Shown piece by piece: positions 43,304 through 51,795 of a DNA stretch of 64,000 nt. The DNA is from Amoebidium appalachense (lineage: Eukaryota > Ichthyosporea): the NCBI GenBank assembly GCA_963693365.1, contig CAVNZM010000019.1:124001-188000 (forward strand), in the 5' to 3' direction. The first letter of the stretch is position 1. Every line of letters begins with the position of its first letter. A model generated the notes under the pieces. That model had not been told where the DNA came from and did not search any database. It saw nothing but the letters and a program-made list of their open reading frames with translations. The translations under genes were made by a program, and so were the position numbers.

Positions 43304-43999
43304 ATGGAAGCCATCGAAGTCATGCTTCTGCACCACGCTGCCGCTATGGCTAGAACCATGCCACCAGCATTTACGGTAGCCGTCTACGGCCCCGCACCCA
43401 AGGCCTATGCGGTGATGGCGTCAATCCTCAAAGCCTGTGACCCGTTTTGCGAGGGGCGCGAAGACGTGTCCAAGTGCCACGTGATGGCCTCGGCCATTGC
43501 CCCCTTCATCGTAGACCCAATGACCATCAACACAGAGTGGGACATTGCGGCGCAGCTGCGCACTCAGGCGCTCCTGAAGGTCACCTCCCTGCTCCGTCTA
43601 GGAACACACTTCAGTGTTGTGCTGGGGGGTTCCGGTGTGCTTGGCCTGGCCGCTGGGGCCAACGAGATTGTAGATTGCCAGGTCACCTACGCGGGCTTCG
43701 GTATGCTGCTAGCATCGGCGACAACCCCGTACACAAGCACCATGTGGTGGCTGTGCTCGCAGGCGGGGTTTCTCTTTATTCTGCACAAGTTTGCGGTCCT
43801 GGCCAGCCTGGAGCGGCTGGCGCGCGAGAAGGTGGAGGCGGAACTGACGGCAACCCAGGTGCGGCTGGCAGCAGTGGAGGACCAGATGCACCGCCACCCA
43901 GTCACTGTGGCAGGGGCGTTCACGATTGTGGGGCGGGCCGCACAGCTGGGTCGCGAGCTGACTGCCAAGCAGGTGGAATCTATCCGCACGAAGCTGTGA
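43304..43999 (+). CDS. Putative membrane protein with coiled-coil tail
   Basis: 231 residues. Hydrophobic segments at about 98-118, 123-139 and 146-165 are followed by a charged helical stretch (LERLAREKVEAELTATQVRLAAVEDQM). It is preceded by a TTAAAAGG TATA-like box (43226) and a CCAAT box. After the stop an open segment (44000-44147) in a neighbouring frame encodes a coding-like tail (KSFLQDVNERGQLYHRRV), so the true C-terminus may be extended by a frameshift. AATAAA at 44164. Not recognised. Confidence 0.5.
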   Translation: MEAIEVMLLHHAAAMARTMPPAFTVAVYGPAPKAYAVMASILKACDPFCEGREDVSKCHVMASAIAPFIVDPMTINTEWDIAAQLRTQALLKVTSLLRLGTHFSVVLGGSGVLGLAAGANEIVDCQVTYAGFGMLLASATTPYTSTMWWLCSQAGFLFILHKFAVLASLERLAREKVEAELTATQVRLAAVEDQMHRHPVTVAGAFTIVGRAAQLGRELTAKQVESIRTKL

Positions 44000-44188
44000 T
44001 GCCGTGAAGCCCAAGCCCAAGAGCTTCCTGCAGGACGTCAACGAACGTGGGCAGCTCTACCACAGACGTGTGTACTCGGTAGGAGACTTGGGGGCAGCGG
44101 ATGGTTTGATTCGTTCATGTGCCGGCCTGGAGCCGTGCGCCCTGTAGAGAGCCCCGTGTGACCAAATAAAATCCGTGCATACAGGGAA

Positions 44189-44542
44189 ATGCGTTGGGCC
44201 CGCCCACTGACCCTTGACGAGGTGCTGTGCGATCGCGTTGCACTTCGCTCTTTCCGGGTGTTTCTGGGGCGGGAGTATGCGGGAGAAAACATAGACTTTC
44301 TGGACATGCTCATGCGCTACAAGGCGGACCCTTGTATGTCCCTGGCCTTGCTCATTCATGACTGGTACCTTGCGCGTGATGCCCCTTACCCCCTCAACAT
44401 CTCCGAGCATGCACGCAAGCGCACTGTTGTCCCGCTTGGCCGCCTGCATGCCGATGTGTTCAACGACGCAGAGCGCGAGGTGCGGGCGCTGCTGCAGGGG
44501 GAAAAGCTTCCGCGCTTCGTGCGCGAGTACGCCCCCTCGTGA
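44189..44542 (+). CDS. Stand-alone RGS (regulator of G-protein signalling) domain protein
   Basis: 117 residues matching the RGS fold over their length: LDEVLCDRVALRSFRVFL (helices 3-4), REYAGENIDFLDMLMRY with the EN pair that contacts G-alpha (residues 33-34), IHDWYLARDAPYPLNIS with the conserved Asn at 70, then ADVFNDAEREVRALL and LPRFVREY at the end. RGS domains accelerate GTP hydrolysis by G-alpha subunits and so end receptor signalling. There is no membrane anchor or other domain. The 3' end overlaps the convergent 7TM gene by 83 bases. An AAATAAAAT box 20 bases upstream may act as its TATA and as poly(A) signal of the previous gene. Confidence 0.85.
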   Translation: MRWARPLTLDEVLCDRVALRSFRVFLGREYAGENIDFLDMLMRYKADPCMSLALLIHDWYLARDAPYPLNISEHARKRTVVPLGRLHADVFNDAEREVRALLQGEKLPRFVREYAPS

Positions 44543-45353
44543 GCGCAGGAAGGGCGGTGAAGGTGTGCAACACCAGCCCTCCGAGCAGAACTACCACCAA
44601 GCCCTGGGCGACAAACAGTGCGTATGCAATGCACCCGTGCCAGAAGAAGTCGATTGTGGTGGCCGACCAGATGATCTGGTCAAGGGCAACGGCCACCGCA
44701 CTAACCACCGAATAGCAGGTAGCGCACACGAGCACGCCCCGCACAATGCCGGTATCTGGGATAGCCGTGTGCCGTATGGCACGGTCCACGTAGACGCACG
44801 CCGCAACCAGAAGAACTGCAATCACGTACTGTGTGCCCATGTGAAAGTCCGAGTATGTCTCATAAGAGCAGGTGTCATAGCACGTACAAACCCCCACCAA
44901 ACCCAGGACGAATGCCGGTGCCATGACGACGAGCGGGGCCCAGGTGGCCACGCCGGGTGGCTGTTTGACACCACAAAGGAGGATGTCCTTGTTCCCTGTG
45001 ATGTGGCAGGATATGCGAAGCAGCAGTCCCAGGGGCGAGAGGAGCATGAGCAGCTTTGTCACCCAATACAACACCCACAGACGACAGTCACACGCGGTGT
45101 GTGGTGCTGTCGCATAGACCACCCACTGGTACATGTGCGCCGCTATGCAGATGGCCGGCAGATGAAACAGGTACACCGAGTTTACCGTGGCGCTAAGATA
45201 CCTCCCCCTCACCTTGGGGCCAAAGCGTTTGTGGATGCATACGTGCAGCGCGAAAGCTATCCCCGTGATCGCCGAAGCGTACACAAACAGCAGCAGCCTG
45301 AATATGGACGCAACATGCTCTAGTGTCTGCTTGCTCAGCTCGGTTGTCGGCAT
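44460..45353 (-). CDS. Seven-transmembrane receptor-like protein 2
   Basis: 297 residues with helices at about 18-40, 53-75, 92-115, 135-157, 172-190, 205-229 and 236-262. Cysteine-rich loops (TACDC, CTCYDTCSY) could form disulphides. A basic cytoplasmic-type tail (RGRTRARSAEAFPP...RALRR) follows. The topology is GPCR-like, though no family motif is obvious. The gene is convergent with and overlaps the RGS gene, so the tail-coding region is also RGS antisense. Plant RGS1 joins a 7TM module and an RGS domain in one protein; here they are separate neighbours. Confidence 0.6.
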   Translation of the reverse strand: MPTTELSKQTLEHVASIFRLLLFVYASAITGIAFALHVCIHKRFGPKVRGRYLSATVNSVYLFHLPAICIAAHMYQWVVYATAPHTACDCRLWVLYWVTKLLMLLSPLGLLLRISCHITGNKDILLCGVKQPPGVATWAPLVVMAPAFVLGLVGVCTCYDTCSYETYSDFHMGTQYVIAVLLVAACVYVDRAIRHTAIPDTGIVRGVLVCATCYSVVSAVAVALDQIIWSATTIDFFWHGCIAYALFVAQGLVVVLLGGLVLHTFTALPALTRGRTRARSAEAFPPAAAPAPRALRR

Positions 45354-45535
45354 GTACTACCGCGCAGAACAATTAGTGTGGCGTATGCTAATGCGTAACC
45401 TTGTGCCAACCTAACCCCCCCCCCCCAACCCCGCCATCTGCACATACAGACGTACCACAACCAGGACAGTAATTAATTCGATGCACGTGTGACACGGAGG
45501 TGAGTGCACGGAAACAGGCCTGCCCTAAATTATCT

Positions 45536-46363
45536 ATGCCAAGTCTTGACATGGACCGCGAGGAGACGAGCTCGTACGACACCACGGGGGGCCTCTGTCT
45601 CGGTTGGTACCCCCCGCTGCCAACCTTCTGGCATGCCGCGTCCGACCAGCCACCCGAGGAGGAGCTTGCGGAGGCCACCATTATGTTCAGAAACAACCTG
45701 GAGGCGTTTGCTGGCATTCCCCGCAACAGACACATCACGCGCAACTACGCCACGTTCAAGACAAACTTGTTCCTGGACAGCCTACCGGAGAAGTGCGAGT
45801 TCAGCCGGGCTAACTTTACGGGCAAGAAGCGCATGCGCTGCTACGAGAACGCGCTCAGTTATTCAACGGCATCCATGGCGCGCCCGTGTCACATTGATGC
45901 AACCTTCATTAATATGGTGGCTGCACTGTGTGAGGGCCGTGAGGCATTCTCCCCCCGCACACAGCACGTTGTCGGCCTGGGTGGTCAGGCCACGGTAGCG
46001 CCGGAGCTGATTCCGGTGGCAGCCGCGGACCTCTTGGATACTTTGCAGTTTCGTGAGGAAGAGGCCAGCGCGTCACACCTGCTCCACCTGTGCCGACAGG
46101 CAGCGCTCTGGATGGGACGTATGAGTATCATCCATGCGCTCAAGGACGACGTGGACAACATGGCATTTATGGTTATAACAGTTTCGGCTATTCTAAGTCA
46201 GTACTCTCTCGGGCCACTCCTTTTTGGAAACGTGTTTAGGCGCTGCATTGAGCTGGGCGCGGCAGAGAATCCACCCAGCTATGAGCTGCTGGCGCGCTGG
46301 CTGCTGGAGGCTGTGTACTCCAACATGCGCAACGCGGCTGTGGTGCTTGACCTGATCTCGTGA
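45536..46363 (+). CDS. Unknown protein, helical, possible cyclin-like fold
   Basis: 275 residues, mostly helical by composition, without transmembrane segments except a moderately hydrophobic stretch (MAFMVITVSAILSQYSLGPLLFG). A second in-frame ATG lies at 45551. The C-terminal half has repeated helical blocks (HLLHLCRQAALWMGRMS, SYELLARWLLEAVYSNMRNAAVVLDLIS). I do not recognise the family. The similarity of general layout to the neighbouring 46893-47752 product is weak. Confidence 0.5.
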   Translation: MPSLDMDREETSSYDTTGGLCLGWYPPLPTFWHAASDQPPEEELAEATIMFRNNLEAFAGIPRNRHITRNYATFKTNLFLDSLPEKCEFSRANFTGKKRMRCYENALSYSTASMARPCHIDATFINMVAALCEGREAFSPRTQHVVGLGGQATVAPELIPVAAADLLDTLQFREEEASASHLLHLCRQAALWMGRMSIIHALKDDVDNMAFMVITVSAILSQYSLGPLLFGNVFRRCIELGAAENPPSYELLARWLLEAVYSNMRNAAVVLDLIS

Positions 46364-46892
46364 GCCATGATCAAAGTTGGGGGGGGGGGGGGGGGGGGGG
46401 GGGGGCTGGCCGTGGGCCAAAGCTTGCATCTTCATGTATGCATATATGGGCATATAGCCAGATCCAACCTGGTCTTAGTAGATCACCATGTACCAAAGTT
46501 GGAATATGTGTCAAGATATTCAGTCAGGTTTTATTGCTTGAAATCTGCAGCTGGGTGGCTCAGGATATAAATTTTCTGTAACGAAAACTTTACTCATGCT
46601 AGTTGATATAACCCAAACCAAATCCCATGTATCGCTATACAGAGCAAATATTAACACGAAAGAGAAACATAAATCTATCAGATAAGGGGTCATAAGGGCT
46701 GGTGGTGGCAAAATGTGTGTTTTTACGTGAGCATTATACGTGAGGTTACGTGAGCGCTACAAGCGCACGTCAGTCACTGACGTCACCAAGGCTGAGCCAT
46801 GGCCCATTTTTAATTTGTTATAAATTGGGCCAATCGGACCGCGTTTTCGAACAATAAATTCGGCCAATCGGATCGCGTCGCGCGATTCCACA
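46364..46892. other. Intergenic region with poly-G tract and CRE-like site
   Basis: A G-run of about 26 bases (46378-46405), AT-rich sequence, and a TGACGTCACC site near 46778. CCAATCGGA boxes occur at about 46829 and 46863. No gene. Confidence 0.6.
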
Positions 46893-47752
46893 TCAATTTT
46901 CGGTGCTCCGTATCAGCGCAGTAGCTGCAAGAACCTTGAGGGATGTTGAGCCATTTCTGAGCGCACGCACACCAAAGTCGGCTGGCGCTTCACGCCAAAA
47001 CGTGTCCAAGGCTGAAGAACGGAAGAGCCGTGTATCTGCTCTCAACACAAAGTCCGCGAAAAACTCGTTGAATGCCACTGGTACGGTGTGTGGTGCCTGT
47101 TCCATGTATTTTTCCGACAGCTGTCGATGCAGGCGCCCTATGGCCTCTGTAATAGCGCCCCCCCCACAGGCCTGCATCCCACCCAGTCGCGCATGTTATT
47201 CAATATGTGATACAACGCTATCACGCGTGCCACAGATGTGCCTGCCCCCCTGCCATTAAATTGGTGTATGACATCCCCCCACGACATACACTCATCGACT
47301 GGAAGACCCAGGGCAGTCAGAACGGTGATGCAGCAAGGCTCCGTGTTGATTTCCAGTACGAGCTGAGAGCACACCTTCTGCCACGCGGGTATCTGGAATA
47401 GTCGCTCTGCAGTCATGTACGCCTCGCTCCCATAGGGGGGGCGCAGCAGCTGTTTCATCTCACTGGTACAGTCTAGGAACACGGTACCAGGGATACCAAA
47501 TTTGCAGCACAGCCACATCCCGCGATCAAACAGGGCCAGTGTGTTGAGCATGGCGTGGTTTGTAGCACGTTCACAGTGGTGCCCGACATGGGCCAAAATG
47601 GAGTATTCGACAAACCCATCCAGGTACTCTAGGAATATGTCGATATCGCAAGCATCACCGATTGCGCTGGGTTTGGGAAGGTTGAGTGTCTGTGGGGCTG
47701 ATTCGTACTGAAGAGGCGCAGCCTGCAAGTGCAGAGGGTCATAAAACGACAT
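46893..47752 (-). CDS. Unknown protein with cyclin-like region, frameshifted at a C/G run
   Basis: Two overlapping minus-strand frames (47138-47752 and 46893-47177) join at a run of eight C (plus strand, about 47158-47165), so a one-base error there would give one protein of about 286 residues. The first part has a layout like a cyclin box: EYSILAHVGHHCERATNHAMLNTLALFDRGM (helix 1-2 with the Asp-Arg pair), then YMTAERLFQIPAWQKVCSQLVLEINTEP, matching the Glu-x3-Leu pattern before the final helices. This is a weak, fold-level impression. If correct, it would be a viral cyclin-like protein. Confidence 0.4.
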
Positions 47753-48015
47753 CTCTCGGTTTTGGAAGGCTTGTGCTACTTGGTGATGTAACGGATCTGT
47801 TCCACGATCCCATCACAAACCCACAGAATATGTACGTGCCATGTTGCCAAGTGGAAAGCCTGAAAATACCTTTCACAGGAGTGGAATGTTCAGAATCCTA
47901 CAACCAATCAATATTGTGGGCGCTGATTGGTTCCCAAGCGCCAATCAACAGCGCGCCTCGCCAGAGTTAGTCCTGCAGCTGTACTGGCACTGCCCTGTCC
48001 CATGATAGCGGAACA
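47753..48015. other. Intergenic region
   Basis: CCAATCA boxes at about 47903 and 47942 probably belong to promoters of the flanking minus-strand gene. Nothing else seen. Confidence 0.4.
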
Positions 48016-48579
48016 TCAGAGAATTACCCAGATATCAATATACACAAGGGGCTGTTGATGGGCCACTGTGGCCAAATCGTGTGCACTGTAGAATGTGCCG
48101 CCATCAGCGCGAAACACACCAGAACCATCGAAATCCACATATCTGTTTGTGCCTATTTGAACTGTATATGCCATTGCTTGGTGTGCATGTACCTTCAGGG
48201 CGCCTATCATGCAAAGCGTATCAGATCCCCCCTTTTCAAGCGCCTGTCTAAGTGCCTCAGGGCCACAGCATGTGAAAACGTGTACATAGGCATGTCCCTG
48301 TGTGTAAAACAAAGGGAATACGGGTAGTATATCACGTGGTGTAAGGTCTTTTTTAACCCGTGACCCACCAGTTGATTTGTTTTCTAGAATCTCCCAACCA
48401 CCAAGCGCGTCTGAAGACACTCTCGCGATGACTGTGACCTCTGGTAGGTCATTGAATATGGGTGTGTACACCACCTGCATACAATCCAAGAAACCTATCA
48501 TGCCAGACACTTCTACAGCACGATTCTGTGTCATGTGTATAGAAATTTCTGTCAAGTCTACAAGCCTCTGATGCTCCAT
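48016..48579 (-). CDS. Unknown 187-residue protein
   Basis: The ATG at 48579 is the first in frame. The protein is soluble, with a compact C-terminal half: HAYVHVFTCCGPEALRQALEK, IGALKVHAHQAMAYTVQIG, NRYVDFDGSGVF and a hydrophobic end (PLVYIDIWVIL). The His...Asp spacing after a Cys pair is faintly reminiscent of papain-like folds but is not enough for a call. Family unknown. Confidence 0.5.
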   Translation of the reverse strand: MEHQRLVDLTEISIHMTQNRAVEVSGMIGFLDCMQVVYTPIFNDLPEVTVIARVSSDALGGWEILENKSTGGSRVKKDLTPRDILPVFPLFYTQGHAYVHVFTCCGPEALRQALEKGGSDTLCMIGALKVHAHQAMAYTVQIGTNRYVDFDGSGVFRADGGTFYSAHDLATVAHQQPLVYIDIWVIL

Positions 48580-48599
48580 CACATATGCATCAGACAACG

Positions 48600-49033
48600 A
48601 AAAAAATGGTTACCCAAATTAAGGAGTCGCCACACATTCTAAGGAACCAATCATTTCCAGCCAACCAAATGTGGGCATGTGAACTGTCAGGGTTCGAATC
48701 CAAAGACTCAGCTGCTATCTGGCGCGCTACAAGAAGATTGAACGCTCTCTTGCGCGCTACATGGTCTGTTTATATTAAGAACATAAATGCTGATATTCAT
48801 TGAGCATAAAGTATATAGTGAATTTGCACTTATTTAATGGCTAGTAACAATAATCACCACTGATTGTTAATCGCTTATCAGCGGAACCGATTATTGCACA
48901 CCCTGGGACCCTGAGCGCCTTATCAAAACGGTCGAAGACAATGGTAGCGCAGTTCATATATTCGGCCTTTTCTGCTTTGGGCTCATTTGTACACTGCAGC
49001 ACATAGAGTAAGTTAGCGGTGACACCCCCCAAT
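48600..49033. other. Intergenic region, possible short minus-strand coding segment
   Basis: A minus-strand segment at 48841-48997 (MNCATIVFDRFDKALRVPG...) reads like protein and is preceded by a CTGCAG that could be a splice acceptor at about 48984, but no upstream exon could be identified. AT-rich on the left side with AATAAA-like signals. No firm gene. Confidence 0.25.
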
Positions 49034-49779
49034 ATGACGACCCGAAAACATAAACACAGCAACAGATCTGTTTCGCGGCTACACAGACCCCCTCTCAGGC
49101 CGATTATACCCAAACCCGCCAAACATACGGTCACAGAAGAAATAGCGCTAACCAAAGGCCTAGCATCTGCGAGCGGCAAGCAGGAACGTCCCTTCGTTGG
49201 TCACAACCAACCTCGCGGGCTCCTCAACCACACACCCATCAACCCCCCACCAGCGGCATCCGTGCCCAACTACATCCTCGAGTTCGATGCTTTGTTCGAT
49301 GAGATTCTCGTCAGCGACACTTCCCCTCACACCCCCGTGTCATCCACTCGAAGTGCCTTTTCCTTCGACTTCACAGATGTCGGCCTGCAAAGATGTGTGT
49401 TCGACAACACACTCCCCCCCTCACCACTGTGCCACCCAAGGCACTTGAAACCCCCTTTCCGGACCCAAGGAAGGCACGGGTCGACAGCATGCTCCCTCCC
49501 CTCCGAGTCATTCGCAAGAGCAGCCCACACCCCTTCCGAGCCCCTCTAAAAATTACCGACGAAGAGATCATCCCCTTTGAACTTACCGACGAAGCGGTAA
49601 GGGAGGCGCTCGAGGCGCTCGGCGGCAGTACAACCACCCCCAAACCATATTTTTTACAAATCAACGGTACCAGCATCGAGTTGGAGACCTTTTTATTTGA
49701 GTCTACAAGCCTCTCCTTCGGTGAGGACGACGAGGCACACATCATGTCACTGACAGACGAACTCAAACGTATAAGTTGA
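49034..49779 (+). CDS. Unknown Pro-rich protein, frameshifted at a C-run
   Basis: The frame from the ATG at 49034 encodes a basic N-terminus (TTRKHKHSNRSVSRLHRPP), a Pro-rich linker and an acidic helix (ILEFDALFDEILVSD). It fails after a seven-C run at about 49414-49420. The neighbouring frame then continues with coding-like sequence (PPKALETPFPDPRKAR...FELTDEAVREALEALGG...DDEAHIMSLTDELKR) to 49779. A one-base change in the C-run would make one protein of about 248 residues. Function unknown; the acidic helices could be activation or interaction segments. Confidence 0.5.
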
Positions 49780-50051
49780 ATCCAAACGAGATTCTGACTA
49801 AATTTGTTATTTCACCATTTCCAGGCTGTACCTTTACGTTGTAAATATGTAATACCCCGCGTAACTTTTAGTTTCAATGTTATTTTAGTTTAAACGTTAA
49901 TCGGCCTAATTTGCCCCTTTTATTCCCACTGAAAAAATGACGTTTGGAATATCACTTGTGACCTTTACCCCAACTTTGAAAACTTCACGGTTGTATTATT
50001 ATAGCGTTTATTCCACTTGTAAATCCCCGAACCTGAATCCAACGAATAAAA
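49780..50051. other. AT-rich intergenic region
   Basis: TTTATT at about 50006 is the likely poly(A) signal of the methyltransferase gene (minus strand); AATAAA near 50045 serves the plus strand. No gene. Confidence 0.5.
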
Positions 50052-50966
50052 TCAAAAGACCCCTGTGAAGTCATTTGCCGTGTTATGTGTGGCAATTACC
50101 TGGCGTAACATAAGCTCTGCTATAAGGGGGGGAACAGCATTCCCAATAAACCTGTGCATAATCTCTTTTGAGAAAGGCAAATTTGTTACATATCCTTTGG
50201 GGAAAGTTTGGATGCTTTCCACCTCCTCTAAGGTAAGACAACGTACATAATTCATGTCCTTGTCGTATATATAGAAAGGCCTCGAGGTAATAGTGTAACA
50301 TGCACGAAGGGCGACACTCTTCTTTCTTTGGGTGTTTGCATAAACTGGGTTTTTTAAGCGTCCTGGTGAAAAACTTGCATTCGACACGAAGTACTCGGTA
50401 GAGGGAAGGGATAGATATTCCGCAATGGTCGGGGCGCTCGAAAGAGGAATGTACAAGGGGTCCCATCCCTTGTGTACAATCAGGCGTTTGCGTGTCTGGC
50501 AGAGTCCGTGTTGCTCCATGTTAACAAGCCTGTATGTACACCCCCGTTGCTGCAAAACACGTATTATGGCCTGGTTGCGGACTTGCTCAAGTGAATAGCT
50601 TTGACAAGGCAGCAGGTCCATTAGTGTGAGAACGTACTCGAGCATTGTGGTTGCGCTCTCTTGGTCGCCCTTGCCCGCTCGCATCACTGACACTTCCTGG
50701 CAGGGCGGGCTGGCATGAACATGTAGGTGGTCGGTGGGTTGAAGAGGTGGCAGTGCTTCTGTTAACAATTTAACCAGCTCTTCGTGTGGTTGTTCCCCAA
50801 TCTTAACCTGCAGGTGTTTGGCTTCGGGGTGGTGGTGTCTGTGTGCCTGAAGGGCCTCTTGCCAACAGTCGACTGCAACTGCTACCACCGCGCCAGCTTT
50901 AGCAGCCCCATGCGAAAACCCACCTACCCCACAGAATAGGTCAATCAGGTATACAACCATATACAT
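50052..50966 (-). CDS. C5 cytosine DNA methyltransferase
   Basis: 304 residues. Motif I is IDLFCGVGGFS (residues about 8-18, AdoMet binding), motif IV is SPPCQEVS (catalytic Cys about residue 89), motif VIII is QTRKRLIV and motif X is FIGNAVPP near the C-terminus. Motif VI reads SLEQV where ENV is usual, so the Glu is kept and Asn is replaced by Gln. The target-recognition region between VIII and IX is short. C5 MTases methylate cytosine in DNA; in viruses they mark the genome or are remnants of restriction-modification. No cognate nuclease is adjacent. The start is chosen at MYMVVYLIDLF because upstream codons are C/G-run-rich and non-coding. Confidence 0.85.
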   Translation of the reverse strand: MYMVVYLIDLFCGVGGFSHGAAKAGAVVAVAVDCWQEALQAHRHHHPEAKHLQVKIGEQPHEELVKLLTEALPPLQPTDHLHVHASPPCQEVSVMRAGKGDQESATTMLEYVLTLMDLLPCQSYSLEQVRNQAIIRVLQQRGCTYRLVNMEQHGLCQTRKRLIVHKGWDPLYIPLSSAPTIAEYLSLPSTEYFVSNASFSPGRLKNPVYANTQRKKSVALRACYTITSRPFYIYDKDMNYVRCLTLEEVESIQTFPKGYVTNLPFSKEIMHRFIGNAVPPLIAELMLRQVIATHNTANDFTGVF

Positions 50967-51012
50967 AGTCACAGAAAATAAGAAACCGACCCCCCCCCCC
51001 CTTCCCCACCCG

Positions 51013-51516
51013 TCATCGCCCGCTCTTTTTCCACATGTGCAGCCCCGGCCCAAGCTCCCGCACCGCCCGATCTATCAGGTCGTGGTCGCGGCCTGTGTAC
51101 AGTTCGGTCTCGTGTGACCCAGACCGGCGCACGTGCGGAGGTCCAGAGCCGTGTCGTGTGTGGTAGGCCGCGGCAACCTCGCGCGCAAGCGCGTTGCGCG
51201 CAGACCGGGTGGCGGTCACGCCCACAACATGTAAATACTCCTCGACCGACATAAGATGTGGCAGGCGCGCAGCTGTGATGTGCGCACCCCTCAATGGTGT
51301 GGGGCCCATCACCACAGCAAGGCGCTCCTTATACTGCTCGAGAAGATCGCCGTTGGTCAGCCCGACCTCGTCCATCATCTGCTTCCACAGGATGAGATTT
51401 TTCAGGCGGGTGTACTGTAAGTCCGCCTGTTCACGGGCGCTGCGCTGGCTCCTGCTGGGCTCGTTGACATAGGTTTCAGTCCGCACAAGCTGTGGGCGGG
51501 GCACATCATCAGCCAT
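51013..51516 (-). CDS. Unknown basic helical protein
   Basis: 167 residues, Arg/His-rich and helical (RSQRSAREQADLQYTRLKNLILWKQMMDEVGL), ending in a basic segment. A TATAAG box lies about 35 bases upstream (51545-51551, minus strand). There is a short gap to the methyltransferase. Not recognised. Confidence 0.5.
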   Translation of the reverse strand: MADDVPRPQLVRTETYVNEPSRSQRSAREQADLQYTRLKNLILWKQMMDEVGLTNGDLLEQYKERLAVVMGPTPLRGAHITAARLPHLMSVEEYLHVVGVTATRSARNALAREVAAAYHTRHGSGPPHVRRSGSHETELYTGRDHDLIDRAVRELGPGLHMWKKSGR

Positions 51517-51591
51517 TGTGAGCTGTCCCAGGGGCAGCGCCCCCTCTTATAGTTTCCGAATGCGTGGCTGACATTTTCTGTGTTGGATGTC

Positions 51592-51771
51592 ATGGAGCAA
51601 GTTGCAACGTACATGGGTCCGAAGTTGTGTCTCCCCCAGGAGATCATGGAAAGGCTAAACCGACCAGAGTTAGGTTGGGACCCCGGCAACCCTGCGGCAG
51701 CTATGGACGTGCTTTATGTGCTTTCTAACCCGGTACCCGTAGACAAATTTGCTCCACCCGGGAGGAGCTAA
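51592..51771 (+). CDS. Small unknown protein upstream of the capsid gene
   Basis: 59 residues (MEQVATYMGPKLCLPQEIMERL...), with 24 bases between its stop and the ATG of the capsid candidate. No homology recognised; supported by the absence of other coding frames and by its tight placement. Confidence 0.4.
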   Translation: MEQVATYMGPKLCLPQEIMERLNRPELGWDPGNPAAAMDVLYVLSNPVPVDKFAPPGRS

Positions 51772-51795
51772 CCAGCATAATCTAACCCCTACTAA

